Below are positions 7,579-15,435 of a DNA stretch of 31,878 nt, piece by piece. The DNA comes from JBMYXZ01 sp049608925 (lineage in GTDB: Bacteria; Pseudomonadota; Alphaproteobacteria; JAGOMX01). The stretch covers positions 1-31,878 of the forward strand of contig JBMYXZ010000004.1 of the NCBI GenBank assembly GCA_049608925.1, given 5' to 3'. Made by a program: the position numbers and the translations under genes. A model generated the notes under the pieces. It worked only from the letters and a program-made list of their open reading frames with translations, searched no databases and was not told where the DNA came from. Numbering within the stretch: position 1 is the first letter of the stretch; every line of letters starts with the position of its first letter.

Positions 7579-8349
7579 CTAGCCTAGCGTGCACCATACC
7601 GGTGCATGATCAGACGCTTTTGGCAGGCCTCGGACGGTATTATCAACCGCTGAGGCCTGTGTTCTATCAGCTGCTTGTGGAGATGCCAGCAGCAAATCAA
7701 TCCTTAGACCATTATTATTCTGCCAAGACCCGGAACGGTAATCCCACCAGGAATAAAGCTCGGACGTATTTGGGTTAATGGCACGCGTTACATCTGTCAG
7801 CCCCAGATTCATCAACGCCCGCAGTTTTTGACGCTCAGGAAGGCTGCAATGCAATCGCCCCTGCCACTTTTGCGGGTCGTATACATCAGCATCAGCCGGT
7901 GCAATGTTATAGTCCCCGCCCAGAATAAAAGCTTCATCATAGGTTAACAGCTCTTGCGTATGGGTATTCAATCGGTCTAGAAAGTCCATTTTATAGGCGA
8001 ACTTTTCCGACCCCAACTCGCTGCCATTTGGCACATAGATCGAGGCCACCCTGACATCACCAATGACGGCTTCGATATAACGCGCTTGTTCATCACTGTC
8101 ATCGCCTGGCAATGCGTAGATAGCATCTTCGATTGGGCGTTTTGATAATATAGCCACACCGTTGTAGGATTTCTGACCAACGACTTCGATGTTATAGCCC
8201 AGATCCTCGATTTCCTCACGCGGGAAGGCCTCTGCCTGGCATTTTGTTTCTTGCAACAAGACAACGTCCGGCTGTACAGACGTCAGCCAGTCAGTGACAA
8301 TCGGCAAGCGCGCCTTAATCGAGTTTACATTCCAGGTGACAATTTTCAT
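7579..8349 (-). CDS. xthA: Exodeoxyribonuclease III (AP endonuclease)
   Basis: A 256-residue enzyme that cuts DNA at abasic sites and has 3'-5' exonuclease activity in base-excision repair. The motifs of the exonuclease/endonuclease/phosphatase fold appear in order: MKIVTWNVNSIKARL (start), QETKCQ with the metal-binding Glu, IYVPNG, GGDYNIAP, YSWWDYR, LRIDLLLAS, and the terminal SDHAPVW with the catalytic Asp-His. ATG at 8349 begins exactly at the family start; a TTG at 8370 would add seven Lys/Glu-rich residues that look like the translated ribosome site. It lies 17 bases after clpB and is probably the last gene of the long minus-strand run. Confidence 0.95.
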   Translation of the reverse strand: MKIVTWNVNSIKARLPIVTDWLTSVQPDVVLLQETKCQAEAFPREEIEDLGYNIEVVGQKSYNGVAILSKRPIEDAIYALPGDDSDEQARYIEAVIGDVRVASIYVPNGSELGSEKFAYKMDFLDRLNTHTQELLTYDEAFILGGDYNIAPADADVYDPQKWQGRLHCSLPERQKLRALMNLGLTDVTRAINPNTSELYSWWDYRSGSWQNNNGLRIDLLLASPQAADRTQASAVDNTVRGLPKASDHAPVWCTLG

Positions 8350-8366
8350 TTCATTCTTTTCTTTCT

Positions 8367-10946
8367 TCAAGATGACTTAATAACCAAGTGATCATCATCG
8401 TTGGCTGTTACAACAATCTTATCCGTCACCTTGCCCTCTAGAATCATACTAGCAACAGGGTTCTGCAGCTCTTTCTGAATAACACGCTTTAATGGACGCG
8501 CGCCATAAGCAGGATCATACCCCGCTTTGGCAAGCCATTGCTTGGCAGCATCATCCAAATCAATGCTTAGCTGTCGTTCTGCCAACAGCTTCTCCAGACG
8601 TTTCAACTGGATGGAAACGATGCCTTCCATATCCTCTAGCTTCAGACGATCAAACAGTAATATATCGTCCAAACGGTTCAAGAATTCTGGCCTGAACGCG
8701 CCTTTGACGACCTCCATTACTTGATCCCGGATAGATTCTGCAGACTCACCTTCCGCTAGATCTGCTAGCAAATGACTGCCCAAGTTCGATGTCAGGATAA
8801 TAATCGTGTTGGTGAAGTTCACCACATGCCCTTGACCGTCCGTCAGCCTACCATCATCCAATACCTGCAGCAGGATATTGAATACGTCTGGATGGGCTTT
8901 TTCAACCTCATCAAACAGAATGACTTGATAGGGTCTACGGCGTACAGCCTCGGTCAGTGCACCGCCTTCTTCGTATCCCACATACCCTGGAGGGGCGCCA
9001 ATCAGGCGGGCCACAGCATGTTTTTCCATATATTCCGACATATCAATGCGCACCATGGCTGTTTCATCATCAAACAAGAAACTCGCCAACGCTTTGCAAA
9101 GCTCGGTCTTACCAACACCCGTAGGCCCCAAGAACAGAAATGATCCTATCGGTCGATTAGGATCTTGCAACCCGGCACGCGCCCGCCTAACTGCCTCGCT
9201 GATAGCTGTAACAGCATGGCTTTGGCCAATCACACGGTTATGCAGCTCGGATTCCATGCTCAGCAGTTTTTCTTGCTCACCAGCCAGCATTTTATCCACT
9301 GGGATACCCGTCCAACGAGAAACAATCGACGCAATGTCTTCGTCTGTCACTTCTTCGTTTAACATGCGCTCGACATTCGCCGCAGTATCGTCGTCTGATT
9401 CCTCGATCTTCTTCTCAAGGTCTGGAATCACTCCGTACATCAGCTCACCAGCTTTTTCCAAATTACCCTCGCGTTGTGCACGCTCCAGCTCCATCCGGGC
9501 CTGGTCCAGCTGTTCTTTGTATTTCTGAGATTTGTTAAGCTGTTCTTTCTCGCCTTCCCAAACACTGGTCAGCTGCTGAGATTGCTCTTCTAATTCTTTT
9601 ATTTCTGCATCTAGCTTGGTTAAACGCTCTTGCGATGCCTTATCTGATTCTTTCTTCAGAGCCTCGCGCTCGATCTTCATCTGAATGATACGCCGATCGA
9701 GCTCGTCGATAGCTTCCGGCTTAGAGTCAACTTCCATGCGCAAACGGCTTGCAGCCTCATCCACCAGATCAATCGCCTTATCTGGCAGAAAGCGATCAGT
9801 GATATAGCGATTCGACAGTTGCGCGGCTGCAATGATTGCACCGTCGGTGATACGCACGCCATGATGCAGTTCATACTTTTCCTTAATACCACGCAGGATA
9901 GAAATTGTGTCTTCCAGCGTTGGCTCTGGCACAAATACAGGCTGAAAGCGGCGCGCCAAAGCAGCATCTTTCTCGATATATTTGCGGTATTCATCAAGAG
10001 TCGTTGCGCCAACACAGTGCAGCTCACCTCGTGCAAGTGCAGGCTTCAACATATTTGATGCATCCATTGCCCCTTCTGATTGACCTGCCCCTACCAATGT
10101 ATGTAGCTCGTCAATAAACAGGACAATGTTGCCACCGGATGCTGATATTTCTTGTAGAACAGACTTTAAGCGCTCCTCGAATTCACCACGGAACTTCGCC
10201 CCTGCGATCAAAGAGCCTAGGTCCAAAGCCATCAGCTGGGTGTTCTTAAGATTTTCCGGCACATCTCCATTTACAATGCGTTGAGCGAGACCTTCCAAAA
10301 TTGCCGTTTTACCAACACCGGGCTCACCAATCAGCACTGGGTTATTTTTGGTGCGGCGAGACAGCACTTGAATAGTACGTCGGATTTCTTCATCACGCCC
10401 GATCACGGGATCCAGCTTGCCTTCACGCGCAACAGCCGTCATGTCCCGAGCATAGCGATTCAACGCATCATAGGACCCTTCTGCTGTTGCAGTATCTGCC
10501 TTCCGGCCTTTTCGAATGTCTTTGATAATTTGGGTAAGCTTCTTTTGAGTCAGCCCGGCACGCTGGAGAATTTCCCCTGCGGGCGAGTCAGACATGGTGA
10601 GCGCCATTAACAAGCGCTCTGACGTTACAAAGGTATCCCCTGCTTCCTCGGCCAGCTTGCCTGCCTGATCGATGACGCGCGCCACCTCTGGGGCCAGGAA
10701 CAAGTTACCAGCTGCTGTGCCTTCAACTTTTGGATATTTATCGAGCGCCCCTGCCACAGAGCCTGTGATAGAAGCTGAATCAATACGCGCCGATTCAAAA
10801 ATCTTGAAGATAACGTTGTCAGAGTCTTCCAACATCGCCGCCAGCAAATGCTCGGGCGTCAACTGTTGATGAGACCGTTTCAAGGCTACAGACTGAGCCT
10901 GTTGAAAAACAGTTCTTAGTTGCTCTGAAAATTTTGACACATCCAT
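8367..10946 (-). CDS. clpB: ATP-dependent disaggregase ClpB
   Basis: An 859-residue Hsp104/ClpB chaperone, which threads aggregated proteins through a hexameric ring with the help of DnaK. It has the Clp N-domain (residues 1 to ~145), a first AAA+ module with Walker A GEPGVGKT (about residue 205) and Walker B VLFIDELHT, a coiled-coil middle domain (about 400-530) that distinguishes ClpB from ClpA, a second AAA+ module with GPTGVGKT (about 605) and VILFDEVEKAH, and the C-terminal D2-small domain. Length matches the family. ATG is preceded by aaggag at good spacing. Read on the minus strand, the 68-base gap before it contains tandem CTTGAG motifs suggestive of heat-shock control. Confidence 0.98.
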   Translation of the reverse strand: MDVSKFSEQLRTVFQQAQSVALKRSHQQLTPEHLLAAMLEDSDNVIFKIFESARIDSASITGSVAGALDKYPKVEGTAAGNLFLAPEVARVIDQAGKLAEEAGDTFVTSERLLMALTMSDSPAGEILQRAGLTQKKLTQIIKDIRKGRKADTATAEGSYDALNRYARDMTAVAREGKLDPVIGRDEEIRRTIQVLSRRTKNNPVLIGEPGVGKTAILEGLAQRIVNGDVPENLKNTQLMALDLGSLIAGAKFRGEFEERLKSVLQEISASGGNIVLFIDELHTLVGAGQSEGAMDASNMLKPALARGELHCVGATTLDEYRKYIEKDAALARRFQPVFVPEPTLEDTISILRGIKEKYELHHGVRITDGAIIAAAQLSNRYITDRFLPDKAIDLVDEAASRLRMEVDSKPEAIDELDRRIIQMKIEREALKKESDKASQERLTKLDAEIKELEEQSQQLTSVWEGEKEQLNKSQKYKEQLDQARMELERAQREGNLEKAGELMYGVIPDLEKKIEESDDDTAANVERMLNEEVTDEDIASIVSRWTGIPVDKMLAGEQEKLLSMESELHNRVIGQSHAVTAISEAVRRARAGLQDPNRPIGSFLFLGPTGVGKTELCKALASFLFDDETAMVRIDMSEYMEKHAVARLIGAPPGYVGYEEGGALTEAVRRRPYQVILFDEVEKAHPDVFNILLQVLDDGRLTDGQGHVVNFTNTIIILTSNLGSHLLADLAEGESAESIRDQVMEVVKGAFRPEFLNRLDDILLFDRLKLEDMEGIVSIQLKRLEKLLAERQLSIDLDDAAKQWLAKAGYDPAYGARPLKRVIQKELQNPVASMILEGKVTDKIVVTANDDDHLVIKSS

Positions 10947-10983
10947 CTTAAGACTCCTTCTAAATTAATGAAGCTGCCTTAAG

Positions 10984-11006
10984 ATAATACGTTCTCAAGC
11001 CTCAAG
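10984..11006 (-). promoter_or_regulatory. Possible heat-shock-type promoter of clpB
   Basis: The minus strand carries two CTTGAG words (11001-11006 and 10994-10999), resembling the CTTG core of RpoH -35 boxes, with TATTAT (10984-10989) downstream. Spacing does not fit the RpoH consensus well, so this is only a candidate. clpB is heat-shock controlled in many bacteria. Confidence 0.25.
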
Positions 11007-11010
11007 CAAT

Positions 11011-11034
11011 AGCCTCAATCAGCTGGTTGAGGCT
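11011..11034 (-). terminator. Hairpin at the end of the DUF4167 gene
   Basis: Perfect 8-bp arms agcctcaa (11011-11018) and ttgaggct (11027-11034) span the stop codon of the DUF4167 gene (11015-11017). No T tract follows on the minus strand, so it is either a weak terminator, an mRNA-end-protecting stem, or part of clpB control: the word TTGAGGCT recurs directly downstream. Confidence 0.35.
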
Positions 11035-11227
11035 GGGAGATCCTAAAGTAGTGTTCGGCGAACTGTAGATAGCTCTCGGCTTCTACACGATTACCGGCAG
11101 AAATTGCATCTTTCGCTCGACTAACATACTTTTTATGTTGCTCTTTAGGGTTGCCACCACTTCTATGCTGACGATTTGGTGCATGATTATATTTTTGCTG
11201 CGAAGACTTATTAGTTTTACGACGCAT
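11015..11227 (-). CDS. DUF4167 domain protein (short form)
   Basis: A 70-residue basic protein: MRRK..., then a Gln/Asn/His-rich stretch, followed by KYVSRAKDAISAGNRVEAESYLQFAEHYFRI, which is the conserved DUF4167 core. DUF4167 is found mainly in Alphaproteobacteria, characteristically beside prmC/prfA and often with a long, disordered, basic C-terminal tail. Here the protein stops soon after the core, so it is the short form seen in reduced genomes. An RNA-binding role is sometimes suspected from its charge but is not established. It starts 8 bases after prmC ends and is clearly in the same transcript. Confidence 0.88.
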   Translation of the reverse strand: MRRKTNKSSQQKYNHAPNRQHRSGGNPKEQHKKYVSRAKDAISAGNRVEAESYLQFAEHYFRISQPQPAD

Positions 11228-11235
11228 ATATACCT

Positions 11236-12045
11236 CTAATGTTGTTTTTTAAAAACCAGACAACGATCGATGTTGCTTAAATCTTTAATGGTTTCTGTAT
11301 GTTGCAAACCATTCTGTTGAAAAACCTTTATGACATCTTCTACCATACCAATACCTATTTCGATGAAACACCTTCCTTGTGGGTGCAGTAATCTACTGAT
11401 ATCAGCAGCTATCAACTTATAAGCTTCAAGACCGCTTTCACCTCCATCCAACGCCAAAAATGGATCATAATCCCGAACATTTCTATCAAGATGATGAATA
11501 TCTTCGGTTTTAATGTATGGAGGATTACTTACGATCACATCAAACTGGTCTACAAGTTTTTCGCCCCAATTAGAGCAGATGAACTCGGACCTTGCCTGAA
11601 TCTTATGTTTTGTAGCATTTTCTTGTGCTACCTGCAAGGCCTCTCGTGAAATATCCACACCGACTCCAGAGGCCTTGGGACACTCTAGTAAAAGCGTAAT
11701 CAAAATACAGCCAGTCCCTGTCCCCAGATCTAAAATCCGGTTGGGGCTTTCAACTGTTTTCAGCACTGAATCAATGATCCACTCCGTATCAGGCCTGGGG
11801 TCCAACGTATGCTTTGTGACCTTAAACTTTCTGCTGTAAAACTCGCGCACGCCTAATATTTTCGTGATAGGCTCGCCGTCATTTAAGCGTTGCACACCGT
11901 TTTTAACCTGCTTGATTTGTTCGGCTGTTAGGACTTCTTCGGTATGCGCTATCAAATAAAGACGGTCTACGTTCAGAATATGTTCCAGCAGTAGCCGCAT
12001 ATCTTGCGGTCGCGGACCTAGCTTCATTGCCTCGGCAATGGTCAT
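11236..12045 (-). CDS. prmC: Release-factor glutamine methyltransferase
   Basis: A 269-residue SAM-dependent enzyme that N5-methylates the Gln of the GGQ motif in peptide release factors, improving termination. The SAM-binding loop DLGTGTG is at residues 106-112 and the catalytic NPPY at 174-177. An N-terminal helical domain (residues 1-75) recognises the release factor. It directly follows its substrate gene prfA: the stop of prfA and the start of prmC share one base (TAATG at 12043-12047), so the two are translationally coupled. Confidence 0.96.
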   Translation of the reverse strand: MTIAEAMKLGPRPQDMRLLLEHILNVDRLYLIAHTEEVLTAEQIKQVKNGVQRLNDGEPITKILGVREFYSRKFKVTKHTLDPRPDTEWIIDSVLKTVESPNRILDLGTGTGCILITLLLECPKASGVGVDISREALQVAQENATKHKIQARSEFICSNWGEKLVDQFDVIVSNPPYIKTEDIHHLDRNVRDYDPFLALDGGESGLEAYKLIAADISRLLHPQGRCFIEIGIGMVEDVIKVFQQNGLQHTETIKDLSNIDRCLVFKKQH

Positions 12046-13130
12046 TAAGAAATTTCCGACAATTTGCTTGCTTGATCTTCGGCTGTCAGTGCATCAACCA
12101 CTTCGTCCAAACCTTCGCCGTTCAAAATTTCCTCAATCTTATACAACGTCAGACCAATCCTGTGATCCGTTACACGCCCTTGCGGAAAGTTATATGTGCG
12201 AATTCGCTCGGAACGATCACCACTACCTACTTGGCTTTTACGAGCAGCTGCTCGTTCTGATTCTTTGCGCTGACGCTCGGCTTCATAGATGCGAGAGCGC
12301 AAAATCTTCATAGCTTTTGCTTTGTTCTTATGCTGAGACTTTTCGTCCTGCTGAGCAACCACAACACCAGTCGGGATATGCGTAATGCGCACCGCACTGT
12401 CGGTGGTATTTACATGCTGCCCACCTGGCCCACTCGAGCGGAAATAGTCAATACGAAGATCTTTTTCATCAATCTCAATATCGACTTCTTCAGCTTCCGG
12501 CAAAACAGCAACCGTTGCCGCTGACGTGTGGATTCTGCCGCTGGTCTCCGTCTCCGGCACACGTTGCACACGATGTACACCAGATTCGAACTTCAACCGC
12601 GCAAACACGTTTTTACCTGACACCATCATGCTGGCGTCCTTTACACCACCGATGCCGGTATCGCTGATGCTCATCAACTCGGTTTTCCAGCCATGATTTT
12701 CAGCATACCGCTGGTACATACGTAACAAATCTGATGCAAACAGGGCTGCTTCATCACCGCCTGTGCCGGCGCGGACTTCAACAATCGCGTTTCTTTCATC
12801 GTCTTCATCCTTTGGCAGCAGCAATACCTTGATCTGCTGTTCATGTTCTGGCAGCGAACTTTGAAGCTCCTCCAGCTCTGCCGTAGCCATCTCGCGCAGA
12901 TCAGCATCGCCTTCTTGGTCTGCAACCATGGCTTCAAGGTCTTTGCTATCCTCAATGGCCTTAATATATTCATTTATGGCCTCAACGATAGGCCCCATGT
13001 CTGAATATTCCTTTGAAGCCTGGGCAAATTCTTTTCCGTCCAGGGCGCCTTGGCTTAGCTGATCACCTAAATCTTGGTGACGCTCAATAACTTTAGATAG
13101 CTTATCTACAAAAGAAGCTTGGTCGGTCAT
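12045..13130 (-). CDS. prfA: Peptide chain release factor 1
   Basis: A 361-residue RF1 that reads UAA and UAG stop codons and triggers peptide release. The codon-recognition tripeptide lies in HRVQRVPETETSGRIHTS (PET at 192-194). The catalytic GGQ is at 236-238 in RSSGPGGQHVNTTDSAVRITH. Its start overlaps the hisS stop by four bases (ATGA at 13127-13130). The genome therefore has RF1 for UAG; genes here end in all three stop codons. Confidence 0.97.
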   Translation of the reverse strand: MTDQASFVDKLSKVIERHQDLGDQLSQGALDGKEFAQASKEYSDMGPIVEAINEYIKAIEDSKDLEAMVADQEGDADLREMATAELEELQSSLPEHEQQIKVLLLPKDEDDERNAIVEVRAGTGGDEAALFASDLLRMYQRYAENHGWKTELMSISDTGIGGVKDASMMVSGKNVFARLKFESGVHRVQRVPETETSGRIHTSAATVAVLPEAEEVDIEIDEKDLRIDYFRSSGPGGQHVNTTDSAVRITHIPTGVVVAQQDEKSQHKNKAKAMKILRSRIYEAERQRKESERAAARKSQVGSGDRSERIRTYNFPQGRVTDHRIGLTLYKIEEILNGEGLDEVVDALTAEDQASKLSEIS

Positions 13131-14365
13131 GCATCAATACTCTTTAAAAACGTCGCAATATTATCAAATTCTATCGCTGTTTGATCACCTGACTGCAAGT
13201 TGCGGACCATCGCCTTACCTTGTTCAAGCTCATCCTCGCCAATGATAATAGCCGTCTTAGCTTGCATCTGGTTTGCCTTCTTCAGGCGCTTCGACATATT
13301 ACCGGAATAGCCCATCTCAACCCGAAGACCTTGATTACGCAGCAATTGCATCAACGGCACTGCTTTGGCTTCTGCAGCCTCTCCCAATGGCACAAACATA
13401 TGCGAAGATTCACCTGCTGGCGGATTCTGCAGCAACAGTGCCAAGCGATCGATACCACCTGCCCAGCCTACACCCGGCAAGTCAGATCCGCCCATGCGCT
13501 TAACCAGCCCATCATAACGACCACCTGCAATGATTGCCCCTTGCGCGCCGAGAGAATCAGACACAAACTCGAATGCCGTATGGCAATAATAATCGAGACC
13601 TCGCACAATACGATAGTTCAAACGATGGGGAATTTTCAGCCCTTCCAGCATCTCGATAACGCGCGAAAAGTGATCTTCAGAAGCTGCATTCAAATGCGCG
13701 CGATATACAGGTGCATCGAGCAAAAGCTTCTGATCACTGTCGCTTTTACTGTCCAAAATACGCAACGGATTTTTTTCAAGTCGCATCTGGCTTTCTTCCG
13801 ACAGCTGACTGCGAAAATCATGCAGATATTCGATAAGAGCTGCCCGGTAGGAGTCTCGGCTTTCATTATCTCCAAGCGAGTTCAGCTCCAAAGTGTAATC
13901 ACCTTGTAAATCCAGTGATTGGATAATCTGTTGACCAAGCGCCATAACCTCGACATCTGCAACCGGACTTGCCACCCCTAACAGCTCAACACCAATCTGG
14001 TGAAACTGCCTGTAGCGACCTTTTTGAGGGCGCTCGTAGCGGAACATTGGTCCAGAATAAAAATACTTCAGCGGTGTCTGCTGTGTAAGCCCATTAGAAA
14101 TCACGGCACGCATAACGCCGGCGGTCCCCTCTGGCCTTAGCGTCAAATCTTGCTCGCCACGGTCTGCAAATGTGTATGTTTCTTTTGTCACCACATCAGA
14201 TGTTTCCCCCATATGGCGGAAAACATCGGCAAATTCAAAAATGGGGGTATCGACTTCTTCGAATCCATATAAACTGGCAAGTTTTTTTGACGTATCCGAC
14301 ACATAACGCATGCTTCGGCATTCATCTGGTAGTAAATCACGGGTACCACGAGCTGGTTGAAACAC
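13127..14365 (-). CDS. hisS: Histidyl-tRNA synthetase
   Basis: A 412-residue class II synthetase that charges tRNA-His. It shows RGTRDLLPDE at the start, TLRPEGTAGVMRA, motif 2 in FRYERPQKGRYRQFHQIG, the histidine-specific GLDYYCHTAFEF, and motif 3 GVGWAGGIDRLALLL. A C-terminal anticodon-binding domain (about 325-410) is present. The start is GTG at 14363-14365, giving (fM)FQPARGTRDLL, with GAAGGA placed eight bases upstream. Alphaproteobacterial clusters commonly carry ispG between the RodZ-like gene and hisS; here only 35 bases separate them and ispG is absent. Confidence 0.97.
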   Translation of the reverse strand: MFQPARGTRDLLPDECRSMRYVSDTSKKLASLYGFEEVDTPIFEFADVFRHMGETSDVVTKETYTFADRGEQDLTLRPEGTAGVMRAVISNGLTQQTPLKYFYSGPMFRYERPQKGRYRQFHQIGVELLGVASPVADVEVMALGQQIIQSLDLQGDYTLELNSLGDNESRDSYRAALIEYLHDFRSQLSEESQMRLEKNPLRILDSKSDSDQKLLLDAPVYRAHLNAASEDHFSRVIEMLEGLKIPHRLNYRIVRGLDYYCHTAFEFVSDSLGAQGAIIAGGRYDGLVKRMGGSDLPGVGWAGGIDRLALLLQNPPAGESSHMFVPLGEAAEAKAVPLMQLLRNQGLRVEMGYSGNMSKRLKKANQMQAKTAIIIGEDELEQGKAMVRNLQSGDQTAIEFDNIATFLKSIDA

Positions 14366-14400
14366 AATTAGTCCTTCAAAAACTGATATAATGTTGCTGG

Positions 14401-15348
14401 CTAAGACCCAAATACAAAAGAAATATTCTTCAGCACCTGGCCGGTCTTTCCGAAACTTTTGGCAGGCTGCCCATCAATTGACAACCCAATCCCACCAGCG
14501 TTTCCTGTAGATAGAGTTAATCCATCTTGTGCAGAAATGTCAATGGATTCTCCTGGCTGAAGGTTGCGATTCACCACTGAACGGCCCGTAATATCCTGAA
14601 TTTCCAGCCAGCTGAAGGAATTTGCCACGATCTTAAAAGTGCCCTGCTCTGGTAAGCGTATGCTGTCGCCAGAAGCAAGCGTATAGGCCTCGACGATTGT
14701 CTGCTCAGCAGGTTCCGCCGCAGGCGTTTCTGCTACTGGCACCACTGCTGCGCTTTCTTCAGCGCGTTCTTCAGCGAGTTCTTCAGCGAGTTCTTCAGCG
14801 ATTGCTTCCCCGACAGTTTTGTCAGAGACTTCTGGCATTTGTGGCAGAACGTCAACTTCTTCGGCCTCTACAGATGGTGTAAACGACGGTATCTGCTGCA
14901 CTTGTGACAATATTGGACCGGAAAAATGGTACCACAGGAAGTACAAAACAAGACCTGCAAACAAAGCCCCCATAACCATTGCAAACTTTGGCGCACCGTT
15001 CTTTGGGATCGGAGACGGAAAGTCCAAAAGCTCAGCAGGTTTTGCTCGGCCATAAAGCTCTTGATACAGTGCTACCATGCGATCACAATCCAAGCTTAAA
15101 TGCTGGGCATAGGTGCGGACAAAACCAAAGGTAAATACCTTTTCAGGCAAGGCTTCAACATTTTCTTCTTCGATTGCGATGATATATGTTTGGCTGATGC
15201 GCAATGTATCGGAAACATCTTTATGAGACTGCTTAAGCTTTTTACGAGCTTTCTCGAAAATAACGCCAGGAGACTCATGAGTTTCTTCTGAATCAGGCTG
15301 TGCAGCTAGCGCATCATCTTCAATAATCTTTTGGTTTTGTGAAGCCAT
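14401..15348 (-). CDS. rodZ: RodZ-like helix-turn-helix membrane protein
   Basis: A 315-residue single-pass inner-membrane protein. The cytoplasmic N-terminus holds a RodZ-type helix-turn-helix (GVIFEKARKKLKQSHKDVSDTLRIS and TFGFVRTYAQHLSLD; about residues 26-95), the part that binds MreB in RodZ. A membrane segment FAMVMGALFAGLVLYFLWY follows at about residues 120-140. Then come an acidic Ala/Glu linker with four-residue repeats and a C-terminal DUF4115 beta domain (SGDSIRLPEQGTFKIVANSFSWLEI...). RodZ ties the MreB cytoskeleton to the cell-wall elongation machinery. ATG at 15348 with ggaag upstream is preferred to a TTG four codons earlier. It is separated from ptsP by 87 bases, so it may have its own promoter. 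Confidence 0.85.
   Translation of the reverse strand: MASQNQKIIEDDALAAQPDSEETHESPGVIFEKARKKLKQSHKDVSDTLRISQTYIIAIEEENVEALPEKVFTFGFVRTYAQHLSLDCDRMVALYQELYGRAKPAELLDFPSPIPKNGAPKFAMVMGALFAGLVLYFLWYHFSGPILSQVQQIPSFTPSVEAEEVDVLPQMPEVSDKTVGEAIAEELAEELAEERAEESAAVVPVAETPAAEPAEQTIVEAYTLASGDSIRLPEQGTFKIVANSFSWLEIQDITGRSVVNRNLQPGESIDISAQDGLTLSTGNAGGIGLSIDGQPAKSFGKTGQVLKNISFVFGS
14755..14802 (-). repeat. 12-bp tandem repeat inside the RodZ-like gene
   Basis: About four near-identical copies of ttcttcagcgag on the plus strand encode the repeated tetrapeptide (A-E-E-L/R/S) in the periplasmic linker of the RodZ-like protein. Unit length is a multiple of three, so copy-number change would alter linker length without a frameshift. 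Confidence 0.8.
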
Positions 15349-15435
15349 TTCTTCCAGCAAAATAGAATATTGTTACTATAGTAGTAGCAAATTTATCACA
15401 TGGATCCAACTGTTTATTTTGCGGTGGGTAGGCCC

